Assembly (NCBI RefSeq): GCF_900176165.1
Contig: NZ_FWWU01000009.1
Coordinates: forward strand, 592,501 to 656,500
Reading direction: 5' to 3'
DNA from: Deinococcus hopiensis KR-140
Lineage (GTDB): Bacteria; Deinococcota; Deinococci; Deinococcales; Deinococcaceae
Length of the DNA stretch: 64,000 bases
The notes beneath the pieces are model-generated. The model ran no database searches and was not told the origin of the DNA. It saw only the letters and a list, made by a program, of their open reading frames with translations. The stretch's first letter is position 1, and every line of letters begins with the position of its first letter. A program made the translations under genes and the position numbers. This document shows positions 63,306 through 64,000 of the stretch, piece after piece.

Positions 63306-64000
63306 CGCCCTGCTCATCGCTGAACTCTCGTTGCGCGAGGCGGTTCGCAAACGGCTCGTCGTGGTGCTGCTGCTGCTTACCGCCGCCTTCGTCGGGTTTT
63401 ACCTGTACGGCGTCCTCCGCCTGGACCAGAACCTCGATCAGCGGGCGGCCAGCGCTGGCCTGGACGGCCGCAGCGTGAGCGGTCTGTCCAACCTGCCGGT
63501 CATGTACGCCACCATTTTCGGAATGTACCTGGTGTTTTTCCTGGGGTCTTTGATGGCCGTGCTGTCCACCGTGGGGGCGATCAGCGCCGACGTGGAAAAC
63601 GGCGTGATGCAGTCGGTGATTGCCCGGCCCATCACCCGCGCCGAGCTGGTGCTGGGCCGCTGGCTGGGGTTCATGACGGTGAATGTGGTGTATGTGGCGC
63701 TCGTGAGCGCGGCCCTCCTGGTGGGCATCAAGCTGATCACCGGCTTCGTGCCGCCCTCACCGCTGCCCGCCACGGGGCTGATGCTGCTCTCGATGGTGCT
63801 CGTCACGGGCCTGACCGTGCTGGGCAGCACCCTCTTTACCACCCTCGCCAACGGGATCGGCGTGTTCGTGCTGTATGGCGTGGGCTTTGCGGGCGGGATC
63901 ATGGGGAGCATCGGGACCTTCGCCGATAGTCCCACCCTGACCATCCTGTCACGGCTGGCCAATATCGTGATGCCCACCAACGCGCTGTGGCTCGGCGCAA
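63298..64000 (+). CDS. ABC transporter permease (3' truncated by window)
   Basis: GTG at 63298 overlaps the ATPase stop by 8 bp. The visible 234 codons encode membrane helices (RLVVVLLLLTAAFVGFYLYG, VMYATIFGMYLVFFLGSL) and a cytoplasmic IRPITR-like element (GVMQSVIARPITRAELVLG), the layout of ABC-2 permeases. The frame is still open at base 64000. Substrate unknown. Confidence 0.9.
   Translation, partial: MRNALLIAELSLREAVRKRLVVVLLLLTAAFVGFYLYGVLRLDQNLDQRAASAGLDGRSVSGLSNLPVMYATIFGMYLVFFLGSLMAVLSTVGAISADVENGVMQSVIARPITRAELVLGRWLGFMTVNVVYVALVSAALLVGIKLITGFVPPSPLPATGLMLLSMVLVTGLTVLGSTLFTTLANGIGVFVLYGVGFAGGIMGSIGTFADSPTLTILSRLANIVMPTNALWLGA

Overview
The window is GC-rich chromosomal DNA of a Deinococcus species. 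It carries the C-terminal part of an SlpA-type S-layer protein followed by a manganese pyrophosphatase, folC and ddrO. DdrO is the DNA-damage-response repressor known only from Deinococci, and its IrrE/PprI cleavage neighbourhood is intact here. Several genes have a TANNNT box 6-7 nt before the start codon, which is the leaderless-mRNA arrangement described for Deinococcus. No CRISPR array, rRNA or prophage was seen.

Layout. 1-5.1 kb: slpA (3' part), ppaC, folC, a small ORF and ddrO. 5.3-8.2 kb (minus): a membrane protein with a bactofilin-like domain, moaC and a YceD/DUF177 protein. 8.2-25.8 kb: a large surface-polysaccharide locus. It holds a long-form sugar nucleotidyltransferase, manC, a fused Wzz/BY-kinase, a WbaP-type initiating phosphotransferase, a Wzx flippase, an acetyltransferase, three glycosyltransferases, a Wzy-like polymerase, rmlB-A-C-D and an O-antigen-ligase-like protein with a membrane-anchored partner. 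The middle (about 13.8-20.3 kb) is visibly AT-rich, suggesting acquired DNA. tRNA-Glu and a phosphohexomutase close the locus.

27.6-32.3 kb: lpdA, a pseudouridine catabolism pair (psuG plus a PfkB kinase fused to an HTH) and a CitE-like lyase. 32.3-33.8 kb holds three consecutive decayed genes (two GNAT, one VOC). 33.8-43.7 kb: a RIO kinase, a CorA-like channel, RecQ, a frameshifted lipoprotein, a DUF2795 tandem protein, a ThiY/SsuA-like binding protein, an acidic/RGG-repeat protein, an S9 peptidase and small ORFs. 43.8-51.3 kb: an M20 peptidase, a DUF4142 protein, and a notable group made of an LmbE-type deacetylase, three consecutive overlapping two-GNAT-domain proteins, an arginase-like UPF0489 protein and a VUT/YhhQ transporter.

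51.3-59.4 kb: prepilin peptidase, a DUF2330 gene that carries several frameshifts and is split by an IS630-type element, rimO, minD-minE and a decayed short-chain dehydrogenase. 59.4-64 kb: an aldo/keto reductase, a TPR-GGDEF protein and an ABC ATPase with its permease (cut by the window end).

The most coherent machinery is the Wzx/Wzy polysaccharide pathway: nucleotide sugars (ManC, RmlABCD, phosphohexomutase), initiation, assembly, flipping, polymerisation and length control are all present. The best candidate for an uncharacterised pathway is the deacetylase plus triple double-GNAT group. At least six genes look broken, so either this strain is losing accessory genes or the assembly contains indel errors.
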